Assembly: GCF_021390195.1 (NCBI RefSeq)
Contig: NZ_CP090003.1
Location: 484,001-548,000 of the forward strand
From: Flagellimonas sp. CMM7
Lineage (GTDB): Bacteria; Bacteroidota; Bacteroidia; Flavobacteriales; Flavobacteriaceae
Direction: 5' to 3'
DNA: 64,000 bases
Part shown: positions 10,303 through 18,406 of the stretch, piece after piece
Position numbering within the stretch: the first letter of the stretch is position 1
How the letters are laid out: each line of letters opens with the position of its first letter
Notes under the pieces: generated by a model
The model's database searches: none
Told to the model about the DNA's origin: nothing
Seen by the model: the letters and a program-made list of their open reading frames with translations, nothing else
Made by a program: the position numbers and the translations under genes

Positions 10303-10386
10303 AAATGTATATAATTGATAAAATAATTGATTAAATATTACTTTTTATTAAAAAATTTGCTTCTCTTATTAAAAATAAAGAATGTT

Positions 10387-10394
10387 CAAAAATA
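10387..10394 (-). promoter_or_regulatory. Possible -7 element for the GH26 operon
   Basis: Minus-strand TATTTTTG matches TAnnTTTG and lies about 85 bp before the GH26 start codon in the divergent intergenic region. No clear -33 partner was found, so confidence is low. Confidence 0.28.
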
Positions 10395-10440
10395 GATTAC
10401 ATTTACATTTATTCTCAATACTATTTTATCATTTAATCAT

Positions 10441-11334
10441 ATGATTGCTACTATGTCACATGTCTTTCAAAAACCGCATCGAGAAATAATTCAAATGTCC
10501 CCCAAAGACAGTTTTCTAGTTTTTGATCGTACCAAGGAACTCTTTGACTATCCCATGCACTATCACCCAGAATATGAGTTAAACTTTATTAGTGATGCAC
10601 CTGGTGTAAGAAGAGCGGTTGGGGACAGCCTAGAAGAGATAACCGATAAAGATCTAGTATTGATAGGGCCTAATCTTTACCATGTATGGGAGCAACACAA
10701 ATGCAAGAGCAAAAAAATACGTGAAATTACCATTCAATTTCACAATCACCTATTTCAAACAGAATTTTTGAATAGAGGAATTATGAAACCCCTAAAGGAA
10801 ATGTTTGAAAGAGCCAACCACGGCATCATATTTTCTAGAAATACTTCTTTGGCCTTGGAGTCCAGAATAAAAAAAGTATCAAAACTGGATAGTATGGATT
10901 ATTTTTTGGAAATTTTTTCCATTTTATATGATCTTTCTATTTCTAGGAACCAACGTATGCTATCTACTACGTCGGTAGAGCCAGAAAATTATGAACATAG
11001 TGAAAAACTAAAACGATTGCACCAATTTATAGAAAATAATTATGCATCTAAAATTTCACTTTCTGGTATATCTGACTTATTGAATATGAGCACAGTTTCA
11101 TTTAATAGATTTATTAAAAAGAGAACTGGAAAAACTTTTGTGGAATATCTAAATGATATAAGAATTGGTCACGCCTCGCGACAACTCATAGAAAAAGATA
11201 AAAGTATATCTGAGATAGCCTATAGCTGCGGGTTTAACAGTATTGCTAATTTCAATCGAATTTTTAAAAAAAATAAGGGATGTACGCCAACCAAGTATCG
11301 TGAGGATTTTCTTGGAATTCAACGGGTCTTATAA
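10441..11334 (+). CDS. AraC-family regulator with cupin sensor domain
   Basis: Transcriptional regulator of 297 aa. The N-terminal half looks like a sugar-sensing cupin (YPMHYHPEYELNFI; LVLIGPNLYHVWEQH). The C-terminal 100 residues form an AraC double helix-turn-helix: SLSGISDLLNMSTVSFNRFIKK, then ISEIAYSCGFNSIANFNRIFKK and the closing GCTPTKYR. It is divergent from the GH26 operon with a 138-bp shared intergenic region, so it is probably the local regulator of that operon (inference). An ATG four codons in (10453) is an alternative start. Confidence 0.9.
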   Translation: MIATMSHVFQKPHREIIQMSPKDSFLVFDRTKELFDYPMHYHPEYELNFISDAPGVRRAVGDSLEEITDKDLVLIGPNLYHVWEQHKCKSKKIREITIQFHNHLFQTEFLNRGIMKPLKEMFERANHGIIFSRNTSLALESRIKKVSKLDSMDYFLEIFSILYDLSISRNQRMLSTTSVEPENYEHSEKLKRLHQFIENNYASKISLSGISDLLNMSTVSFNRFIKKRTGKTFVEYLNDIRIGHASRQLIEKDKSISEIAYSCGFNSIANFNRIFKKNKGCTPTKYREDFLGIQRVL

Positions 11335-11454
11335 AACTTTAGTATTATCATTTAATTTCAATTTCAGGTCGCTTTTTGTCAAAATCTTAGCGTTTCCCCA
11401 AGGGGGTTTCCAAATTTTATATTTTTATGGAAGTATTTCAAAACTATAATCAAA

Positions 11455-12309
11455 ATGATTTTTTTTCAAACGAATACTAAATATAGGTTTTCAATCTTAT
11501 TATTGTTGCTTTCAACAATGGGTACCACCCAAAGTAGAGCTCAAGAAATTGGAGTTCAGCTCTATAGCCTAAGAAATCAGTTCGCAGAAAGTGTTCCTCA
11601 AACGCTGAAATTAATTAAAAAGTGGGGAATAACCACTATTGAAGGTGGTGAAAACACGTATGGGCTAGAACAGCAGTATTTCATTGAATTGCTTAAAAAA
11701 AACAATTTAAAGACCATTAGCGTGGGCACCAATCAAGAAGAGCTAGATGATAACCCTCATGCTGTAGTCCTTAGAGCCAAAGCTTTTGGTGCAAAATATG
11801 CGATGTGCCCTTGGATTAAGCACAAAAGAAATGACTTTACCATTAAGGATGTAAAAAAAGCTGTAGCTATTTTTAACATTGCTGGAAAATTGTTAAAAGA
11901 GAATGGCATCAACTTGGTTTACCATATTCACGGTTACGAGTTTCAACCATATAATAATGGAACCTTATTTGATTATATGGTAGAAAACTCCAAAAATTTC
12001 GATTTCGAAATGGATGTTTTTTGGGTACAACATGGAGGTGAAAATCCATTGAAATTATTGCGGAAATATCCTACAAAATTTAAATTAATACATTTAAAGG
12101 ATATGAAAAAAGGCACCGTTGGCGACAATACGGGTGGTGCACCTGATCACACCAACGTCGCTCTGGGGACTGGTTTAATTGACATAAAGGCCATAGTCTT
12201 GAAAGCACAGGAATTGGGTATTAAGCACATGTTCATTGAAGATGAATCTAAAAATGTAAAAAAACAGATTCCAGAAAGTCTGGAATACGTAAAAGCAATT
12301 CTAAAATAA
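11455..12309 (+). CDS. Exported sugar isomerase/epimerase-like TIM-barrel protein
   Basis: Xylose-isomerase-like (AP endonuclease 2 superfamily) TIM barrel of 284 aa with a signal peptide likely cut after SRA (about residue 29). The mature protein begins QEIGVQLYSLRNQF, common in periplasmic members. Candidate metal ligands appear in NLVYHIHGYEF, FEMDVFWV, KLIHLKDM and HMFIEDE. It is 120 bp downstream of the AraC gene on the same strand. Some exported members of this superfamily act as lyases or hydratases on 3-keto-glycosides rather than as phosphate-sugar isomerases; this one could do either. The substrate is unknown. Confidence 0.8.
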   Translation: MIFFQTNTKYRFSILLLLLSTMGTTQSRAQEIGVQLYSLRNQFAESVPQTLKLIKKWGITTIEGGENTYGLEQQYFIELLKKNNLKTISVGTNQEELDDNPHAVVLRAKAFGAKYAMCPWIKHKRNDFTIKDVKKAVAIFNIAGKLLKENGINLVYHIHGYEFQPYNNGTLFDYMVENSKNFDFEMDVFWVQHGGENPLKLLRKYPTKFKLIHLKDMKKGTVGDNTGGAPDHTNVALGTGLIDIKAIVLKAQELGIKHMFIEDESKNVKKQIPESLEYVKAILK

Positions 12310-12539
12310 TTTTTAGATAGCTGGCTCAAATACTTTAAACTACCCGTATTAACCGGCAATACTGCAGAGATTGTCAATTTCATGGTCACTATCGGCAATG
12401 TGAGTAACCGCGGTTTAAGAACAAAAACATCATCAAAGGTTTTGGAGAAGGTCCAGTGGCGGAAAATACTTCCATAACTTTTTCGTTAATGGTATACATA
12501 TCTGGTGAAAACCTGGAAAGAAAATGAATATCAAGACTC

Positions 12540-12729
12540 CTGGAAATTTGGTCGTAAGGTGGTTGAATTCCGTTACGCCATTTATACCATAGGCGGCTGT
12601 TGAATACCCCACACTTTTGAATACCTCGGCTATTGTGGCAATCTCCAGATTAATTTTCTCGCCACCTGCTGAAATAGGAAAGACCCCTAATCTAGGATGA
12701 TATTGTCGTGGTGGCTTAAATTGGTTCAC
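12540..12729 (-). pseudogene. Sulfatase remnant, frameshifted and lacking the active site
   Basis: The minus-strand frame reads YHPRLGVFPISAGGEKINLE and then TIAEVFKSVGYSTAAYG, the segment just after the CxPSR site in family S1 sulfatases. Near 12590 the frame shifts, and the continuation KWRNGIQPPY is in the next frame, corresponding to the usual GKWHNG.QPPYHP stretch. The CxPSR cysteine and everything C-terminal are missing. The rest of the 12310-12539 stretch shows no recognisable gene. This is a clear relic of a third sulfatase gene. Confidence 0.75.
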
Positions 12730-12738
12730 AATATTAAA

Positions 12739-14256
12739 TTACCTCAGCTTATTTTTTAAAACCATTAGGTCAACATTTGTTTCTGACCAGTGTTTTAACA
12801 AATCTTCTGGTGTTGGTGAAAAAGTATACGTTAGTGAACTTAAGACAATATCCTCATCTCCATCATCATCGATATCCTCAGCATCCATCAAAAACCATCG
12901 TCCCGCATCCGGATTTTTTAAGATCTTGGTTTTAAAATCAAATTTTTTAGAGTTTATGTTTTCAAGGTATACAAAGGATGCTTGTGGAGCTCTTTCATAA
13001 TCTGGAAAGGAGCCGATCAATCCAAAATCCATATCCCCATCTTGATCAAAGTCGGCCGCTGCCAGACGCGTTGCTCCGTTCAGGGCATAGAAATAAGATT
13101 CCTCGTAATTACCCTTTCCATCATTAAGATGAATTCGCATACCATGATACGGTTTTTGCACATATGATTTGTCTGCATTGTCCCCATTTACCGTTACAAT
13201 ATCTATAAAACCATCATTGTTGTAATCAATAAGTTCAAACCAGCTACTCCCATATACAGGGCTAAATTTCAATATATTTTTTGCCTCAAACTCAAATCCT
13301 CTCTTTTGGTATAAAATCGTAATTCCTTCTCTACCTTGTGAGGTTAGAACAACCAAATCAAGCATACCATCATGATTCATATCCTTAGCGACAGTTCTAA
13401 TACAGCCCGATTGATTTAAAAGTACAGTTTTTTCAAAATTGGACTTATCATTCTCCACTAACATAGATAATCTCCCTGTTTCATTTCCAAATTCACTGAT
13501 CACCAACTCATTTTTTCCATCATTGTTTAAGTCTTGAACAAGGGTATGTACAGGGCGATGGAATTTTTCGAATATTTTTTGAGTATTCTTTTTTCTTATT
13601 TTACTAATGACTCCCTGTTCTAATTCTGAAGGGGCAAACAACCCAATTTCCGTTACGTAGCTGATGGTGTCCCCTTGGTTAAACCATGTAATTGGTGTTT
13701 CTCCCTGAAATTCAATGTTTACTTCCTTACTCTCGAAATCATAAGTACCCAACTCTCCTGAAACAGTTCCAAAATATAGTTTCGAAATATCACGGCTATA
13801 ATCCAAATATGTAATGGCAGAACCATTTTTGTAATCGAGCGCTATGGGAATCTGCTCAAAACTCTCCAATTGCTCCATTTTTGGAATTTGGTTTACTTCC
13901 AGCTTATCTGGTGCCGTAGAAAGAATAAATTGTTCAAGTAATAAAACGTCGTTTACACTGATCTTAGGTTTAAAATCAGTTGTTTCGGATTTAAATGGCC
14001 CCTGATACTTATCCTTATTTATATTCTCAATTTCCATACGAGAAAACATATCTGGAAGAATTGAATTTTTCCAAATAGTCTTCGGTAATTCATTAATTTT
14101 TGGGGCAACATGACAAGTTGCACAATGTTTGTTATACACTGCTATTTCTTTTTCATGTTTTTCTGTCTTACAAGAACTTAAAACCAATAAGAACAACCAA
14201 GCAAGAATAACATACAAGAATGAACTCGGGATGGTTTCATATTTTAATATTGTCAT
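12739..14256 (-). CDS. FG-GAP/VCBS-repeat lipoprotein with a cytochrome c haem motif
   Basis: About 505 aa from the preferred ATG (a longer frame starts at 14283). The signal segment ends at a lipobox (LVLSSC, Cys29). Directly after it comes one CxxCH haem-binding motif (CATCH, residues 45-49), suggesting a small mono-haem c-type domain. The rest is beta-propeller-like with FG-GAP/VCBS calcium-type repeats: DLNNDGKNELV, DMNHDGMLDLV, DYNNDGFIDIV, DFDQDGDMDFG and DIDDDGDEDIV. It is probably extracytoplasmic. The function is unknown; it parallels the CRTAC1 protein and multihaem cytochrome near 53.5-59 kb. Confidence 0.82.
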   Translation of the reverse strand: MTILKYETIPSSFLYVILAWLFLLVLSSCKTEKHEKEIAVYNKHCATCHVAPKINELPKTIWKNSILPDMFSRMEIENINKDKYQGPFKSETTDFKPKISVNDVLLLEQFILSTAPDKLEVNQIPKMEQLESFEQIPIALDYKNGSAITYLDYSRDISKLYFGTVSGELGTYDFESKEVNIEFQGETPITWFNQGDTISYVTEIGLFAPSELEQGVISKIRKKNTQKIFEKFHRPVHTLVQDLNNDGKNELVISEFGNETGRLSMLVENDKSNFEKTVLLNQSGCIRTVAKDMNHDGMLDLVVLTSQGREGITILYQKRGFEFEAKNILKFSPVYGSSWFELIDYNNDGFIDIVTVNGDNADKSYVQKPYHGMRIHLNDGKGNYEESYFYALNGATRLAAADFDQDGDMDFGLIGSFPDYERAPQASFVYLENINSKKFDFKTKILKNPDAGRWFLMDAEDIDDDGDEDIVLSSLTYTFSPTPEDLLKHWSETNVDLMVLKNKLR

Positions 14257-14770
14257 GTTGAGAAGTAAAATGTATAATTCCAAATATAGTTATTTGGCCT
14301 TATACAGTTTAACCGTAGAAGTTATTTACAGTTAATCTGAAAATTTACAAGTAGATAATGATAAAATAGGAGAAGAATAAAGTAGAAGATTTAGTATCCG
14401 GCATAGAAGCCTGGAAGTACTAAACCAATATTCTCCACTCTTCATATTAACACACACTCTAAATTGTAACAAAATGCCAAATTTACTTTTGTGCTTTTTA
14501 ATAAATGATTTTTGCATTTATGTAATCAATTGAGCCAAATCCAATACATTAAATACAAATAATCAGCCTGAGCAGACAAATCCTCAACGTTATCACCATG
14601 CTGCTTAAATACATGCATACTCCGAGACTCAACCAGCACTTTATTCTTACCTTTCAAAACCCGAAAGCGATATTTTGAATTCAAAACTGTATGATAGATA
14701 GGCTATATACATAATTCTTAGGCTTTCCGTGTTTTTGGGATACGCCAAAATTATAAAACGTTGTCAAGCT

Positions 14771-14962
14771 ATGGAGGGCAGACATTCATCTGAGGTGGAA
14801 GTTTTACAGTATCGCAATACACTGTCAGCACAAAATAGTTATGTAAGTGGGGGGCTCCTAAATGGAAAGCACCGATAGCTATTTGATAAGATCTACAACA
14901 AAAATAAAAAATTACTCAGTGATTCTGAAGTTTGGTTTTAGTACCGAATTCAAGCAACATAA
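14771..14962 (+). pseudogene. ORF remnant with two in-frame TAG codons
   Basis: From ATG 14771 the frame reads MEGRHSSEVEVLQYRNTL and continues to LLNGKHR. It is then interrupted by TAG at 14876 and resumes LFDKIYNKNKKLLSDSEVWF. A second TAG lies at 14939, followed by YRIQAT and a TAA at 14960. The composition reads like real protein throughout, so a decayed gene fits better than chance. I do not recognise the family. Confidence 0.45.
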
Positions 14963-15003
14963 AGACCTCTAACCTTACATTTTTACTTCTTAAAAATTTC
15001 ATA

Positions 15004-15040
15004 ATTGTTATCCCTGAATTGTTATCCCTGAATTGTTATC
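15004..15040 (+). repeat. 14-bp tandem repeat, about 2.6 copies
   Basis: The unit ATTGTTATCCCTGA occurs twice in perfect tandem, followed by ATTGTTATC. It lies 63 bp upstream of the 15103 lipoprotein gene. It may be a replication-slippage product or a regulator site; nothing decides between them. Confidence 0.7.
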
Positions 15041-15102
15041 ACTTTGTGAATATTTCATGATAGCTAAAAGCTTGCTTTGTCAAATAATCTAAAAATAAAA
15101 AA

Positions 15103-16440
15103 ATGAGGAAATTAAATTTATTATTTATGGCTGTCTTGTCGCTAACTGTGTTTCTCACAAGTTGTGAAGACGGTGAAGACGGAATTGATGGCATTAATGG
15201 TGCCGATGGTGCCGATGGTGTTAGTCCAATGATGGTAGATGCAGCAGCGTTATTATTGGGTAGTATAGAGACTGATGGAGGAATCCCTTATGATGCAAAT
15301 AATCCTGTGCTTACTTTTACAACTGAGCAGAATGTATTTATCCCAAGCGTTTTGGGTATCGATTATCGTACGGATAGATCGGTAGTTCCAGCCGGTCCTA
15401 CAGCAAGATTTCCAATGTTTCAAGGTTGGGAAATAGTGAATGGAGCACCAAGAGAACTTTACTATGTAATTACTGAAGCTTCAGACAGAGGCTTGGCAAG
15501 ACTGTTAGGAGTTATTTATGCACCTAGAATGGCAGACGCAATAGGATCTGGAGGTGAGTCAAACTCGCAATGGTCAGACGATGGCAGACTTGTTTTTGAA
15601 GGTACTATTGATTTTTCTCCTACAAGGGATTTGACTGCAGGTGGAGCTGATGGTCAATTATTGGGATTCCCTCCTGCAGCAGTTACTCCTGGTGCCAAGG
15701 CAGATGAAAATTGGTCATCTTATGTTGTATTGCCAGGTACAGATGTTGTAATTAATGCACAACCTGTGGCAAACAGTACAGGTATCCATGATAGAATTCC
15801 TAATCCAAATGGGAATACACAGGCTGATGAAGATGATTTAAATAATCCAAATTTAGCTATTGATCAAGCTTCTGTTGTAATGCAGCTTTTAGACGGGTGG
15901 CAAGATGGTAAACCATACTATTTTCATATTGTAACTGATACTTCTGATCCAGGACCAGCTACAATTGAGTTAGGAGTATATGCACCAAAATTAGCAAAAC
16001 TACCAACATTTGGTCTATTCCCAGGAGGTTCAATGTTGCCTTTTAGCCCTACGGCTAATGGTAGAACTTTTGATAATGGCGATGGTTTTGGAGTACAAGG
16101 CTTAAATTCAGCATCTTTAAGTGAAAGACAAGTGCAAGATCCAACAAACACCTTCCCAATAGATCCTAGAGATCCTGATTATGCACCAATGTGGGATGCA
16201 CATATTACAGAATTTACTGTACCTGAGGCAGACCGACCTATCCTAACAAGTTTTGATCAAATAAATGAGCTTTTGGCGGATGGAACCTTGATTCCTTTTA
16301 GAGGAAATGCAAATACAAGCCCTTTAGCTAACTCATTATCTGATTTGTTAACTGCCACCGGAGCAATCATTAACTGTCCTGTCATTACACAACCAGAAGC
16401 CAGTGTAATAGGAACACAAATTGGAATACCGCGTAATTAA
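15103..16440 (+). CDS. Unknown exported lipoprotein with short collagen-like Gly repeat
   Basis: A 445-aa protein with a clear lipobox (FLTSC, Cys21) followed by an acidic collagen-like Gly-X-Y tract (GEDGIDGINGADGADGV, about residues 25-41) that probably spaces the domain from the membrane. The rest is rich in D, N, P and G, with no family I recognise. Visible motifs include FEGTIDFSPTRDLTAGG and YYFHIVTDTSDPGPATIELG, and two cysteine-poor halves. A terminator follows at 16487. It stands alone between decayed genes. It could be a surface-exposed binding or adhesion protein, but no function is claimed. Confidence 0.75.
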   Translation: MRKLNLLFMAVLSLTVFLTSCEDGEDGIDGINGADGADGVSPMMVDAAALLLGSIETDGGIPYDANNPVLTFTTEQNVFIPSVLGIDYRTDRSVVPAGPTARFPMFQGWEIVNGAPRELYYVITEASDRGLARLLGVIYAPRMADAIGSGGESNSQWSDDGRLVFEGTIDFSPTRDLTAGGADGQLLGFPPAAVTPGAKADENWSSYVVLPGTDVVINAQPVANSTGIHDRIPNPNGNTQADEDDLNNPNLAIDQASVVMQLLDGWQDGKPYYFHIVTDTSDPGPATIELGVYAPKLAKLPTFGLFPGGSMLPFSPTANGRTFDNGDGFGVQGLNSASLSERQVQDPTNTFPIDPRDPDYAPMWDAHITEFTVPEADRPILTSFDQINELLADGTLIPFRGNANTSPLANSLSDLLTATGAIINCPVITQPEASVIGTQIGIPRN

Positions 16441-16486
16441 TACCGCTACCGGTAGTGTATAAAGTTTAAGTCGTTTGTTTTTTTGT

Positions 16487-16526
16487 AAAGGGTCAGTTTA
16501 GATAAATCGTTGACTGGCCCTTTTTT
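16487..16526 (+). terminator. Intrinsic terminator after the 15103 lipoprotein
   Basis: A 12-bp stem (16487-16498 with 16512-16523, two G-U pairs) is followed by a T run to 16526. It sits 46 bp after the stop codon. Confidence 0.85.
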
Positions 16527-16680
16527 AAAATACAACTTTTAATTTTTCAATGCGAATGAGACATAAAATTGCATACTCATTGAATATTTTAATTTGTTAT
16601 GAACTGATCTTGAGTTTATATTTTCGCCTACCAATTTCTAGTTTTACATCCTTATTTTTGTTTTATGGGCAAAGACAATT

Positions 16681-16965
16681 TCTCAACCTTGCCCTACCAA
16701 GTCCCTTTAGCTCCATGCAGTGATACCAAAACCCATTCGCCCGTTAAAATATTATAGCGTATCTGAGTTTTCGTTTAGCAATCTCTTCATTATCTTAGTC
16801 GCTGGTAATGTAGAGTCTGTTGCTGGACAATATTTCAAAGGAATCTAGTTCGATGTTAAGTTTTTTATGTTTTTTTTGAAACCAGTTCAACATAATTCGA
16901 CATTCCATCCTTTATACATAAAGTTTATGCACAACCAACGAATCCACCACCCATCATTCTGGATT
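16681..16965 (-). pseudogene. Decayed second copy of the galK 3' end and galT 5' end
   Basis: Minus-strand reading from the right: RMMGGGFVGC near 16945-16960 matches the C-terminal galactokinase motif RMMGGGFGGC of the intact gene at 28959-30107. After frameshifts, an ATG at 16788-16790 opens MKRLLNENSD, a +/-1 shift follows, then YNILTGEWVLVSLHG, and then GTW, a stop, and GKVEK. This parallels NLNEHPHKRYNILTGEWVLV and the following PWQGKQEK of the intact GalT (27913-28959). The gene order galK then galT is kept. Several frameshifts and a nonsense codon make it non-functional. It is divergent enough to be an old paralogue or xenologue, not a recent duplicate. Confidence 0.85.
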
Positions 16966-17017
16966 GGATGACCGTTTCTTTATCTCTTGAATAGTCCACA
17001 GAAAATTAAGCTCTTCT

Positions 17018-17067
17018 CAACTCACCTGTTAATCAGAGGGTCCTTGGTTCGAGCTCAAGAGGGGGAG
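17018..17067 (+). tRNA. 3' half of a tRNA (possibly tRNA-Asn), truncated
   Basis: CTGTTAA resembles a GTT anticodon loop. A good T arm follows: stem CTTGG (17043-17047), loop TTCGAGC, stem TCAAG (17055-17059), then a seven-base 3' acceptor strand AGGGGGA and discriminator G at 17067. No D arm and no complementary 5' acceptor TCCCCCT is found upstream, so only the 3' half remains. tRNA 3' ends are frequent integrase attachment targets, so this may be an att relic. The Asn identity rests only on the anticodon loop. Confidence 0.55.
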
Positions 17068-17075
17068 CAAAATGG

Positions 17076-17109
17076 AAGGCCTTTCGAAAAATCGAGAGGC
17101 TTTTCTTTT
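17076..17109 (+). terminator. Terminator behind the tRNA fragment
   Basis: A stem of about 12 bp (GCCTTTCGA at 17079-17087 with TCGAGAGGC at 17092-17100, extended outward by A-T and G-U pairs) precedes a T-rich tail. It is in the usual place just after a tRNA. Confidence 0.75.
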
Positions 17110-17654
17110 TTGGCAGGAGTGAAATAAGGATGAAACAAAAATTCTTTGCATATATCTTCTTATCTTCATAATCGGCTCTCATGCGGTCATGAAATCGTTC
17201 TTTAAAAATACGATTATTTTGCTTTTCCAACGAATCGATAAAGTGGTTTTCGATTTACATCGAACAGGCAGGTCATAGAAAATCAGAAAAGTGCCATATT
17301 GGCTTGTTTTAGTCTTGGAACTTGGAAATGCCCATATCACAATGGAAGGGATTTAATGGAGGTTCTAGGCATAATGAGTTTCAATAATGTCATGGCTGCT
17401 AATTAGAAGATTGCAGTAGCTAATAAATAACAAAAGAAAGAAAGTCAAAGAGTTCAAAATACCATTGGTTTAGTTCATGAATGCTGAGGGTAAACAAATT
17501 GTTGATGCCGCTTCCGCAAGGATTTGACAGCAAAGTGATACAAACATTAAAGTATTGATGGTTTAGATGAAGAATTGTCCATTTCTTACGAAAATGTATT
17601 GTTTTAATCCAAGCCAATGTTGAACATCAATTGTGAATAAGGCAACAAAAAAGC

Positions 17655-18372
17655 ATGAAACTATATCCGTTCAAATTTCCACCTCTATTCCTGTATAGAA
17701 TTTGGGGAGGTGAAAAACTAAAAACAGTCCTTAACAAAGATTATGTTGAAAATAGCATTGGTGAGTCCTGGGAGTTATCTACAATACCAAATAATGAAAC
17801 TCAAGTTGTACATGGAAATTTAAAGGGGAAGACAATAAATGAATTAATCGGAAAATACAAACGTGAAGGTACTATAGCAGATGTAAGTTGTGGTAGTTGG
17901 TGGACAGGGCCGTATGATGATGAAGGTATTCCTGTGGCAACCAGCATGGACGGTGCGCCAAAAGGGTGTTTTGTTTTTGAATTTTCGGGAGCAGATTACA
18001 AATACGTGTTTATACCAGAAAAGCATCCTGAAGATTATCAGATTAGAATTAATTTGACTTCAAAAAGAAGAGGTACAGTATATTATAGCAAACTGATTTA
18101 TTGGAAAACCTCACGAAAATGTAATGATGTTCATTGATAATGAACCATCTATTCTTATGGAAAATTATGCAGGGTTTGACCCCTTTATGGCACGTTCCTT
18201 AAAAGATAGCAAGAATAAAGACGATTGGACTCCAAGACTATCTGAAACCAATCATTTATGGAGAATTCAGTTGCCTAAAGATATGGCCAAAGGCATGCAT
18301 AAAATTGAAATTACCGCTGAAACAGATTCAGGGAAACAATATAAAGGCTATAAAATATTTGAAATTGAATAA
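17655..18372 (+). pseudogene. Chimera: manA 5' end fused to a calcineurin-like phosphoesterase C-terminus, frameshifted
   Basis: The first 68 or so codons (MKLYPFKFPPLFLYRIWGGE; later SIGESWELS and LKGKTINELIGKYK) match the N-terminus of class I mannose-6-phosphate isomerase. Near 17860 the sequence switches to GSWWTGPYDDEGIPVATSMD, and to DGAPKGCFVFEF with ADYKYVFIPEKHPEDYQIRI, the C-terminal domain of exported calcineurin-like phosphoesterases of Bacteroidota. A frameshift near 18090 separates this from the last 80 codons (GKPHENVMMFIDNEPS, then TNHLWRIQLPKDMAKGMHKI). The manA catalytic cupin and the phosphoesterase catalytic domain are both absent. A deletion joining two genes, then a frameshift, explains it. 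Confidence 0.82.
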
Positions 18373-18406
18373 ATACAACAACATACCACTAAAAAATACT
18401 ATTACA

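Larger units (their letters stand above)
14284..15102. other. 819-bp intergenic stretch with decayed coding fragments
   Basis: No intact gene is visible. A stop-to-stop minus-strand frame of 59 codons without a start (14526-14702, containing VLVESRSMHVFKQHGDNVED) and a plus-strand frame broken by stops (14771-14962) look protein-like, and a 14-bp tandem repeat sits at 15004-15040. The rest holds nothing recognisable. Confidence 0.5.
16441..17654. other. 1.2-kb non-coding stretch with relics
   Basis: It contains a terminator (16487), a decayed galK-galT junction (16681-16965), a tRNA 3' fragment (17018) and its terminator (17076). Nothing recognisable is seen in 16530-16680 or 17110-17654; the short frames there are not protein-like. 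Confidence 0.6.

Noticed and set aside
15004..15040. 14-bp tandem repeat as an operator
   Set aside because: No palindromic symmetry and no nearby regulator gene; reported only as a repeat.
17033..17230. 65-codon minus-strand ORF
   Set aside because: Runs through the tRNA fragment and its terminator stem, so it is not a gene.
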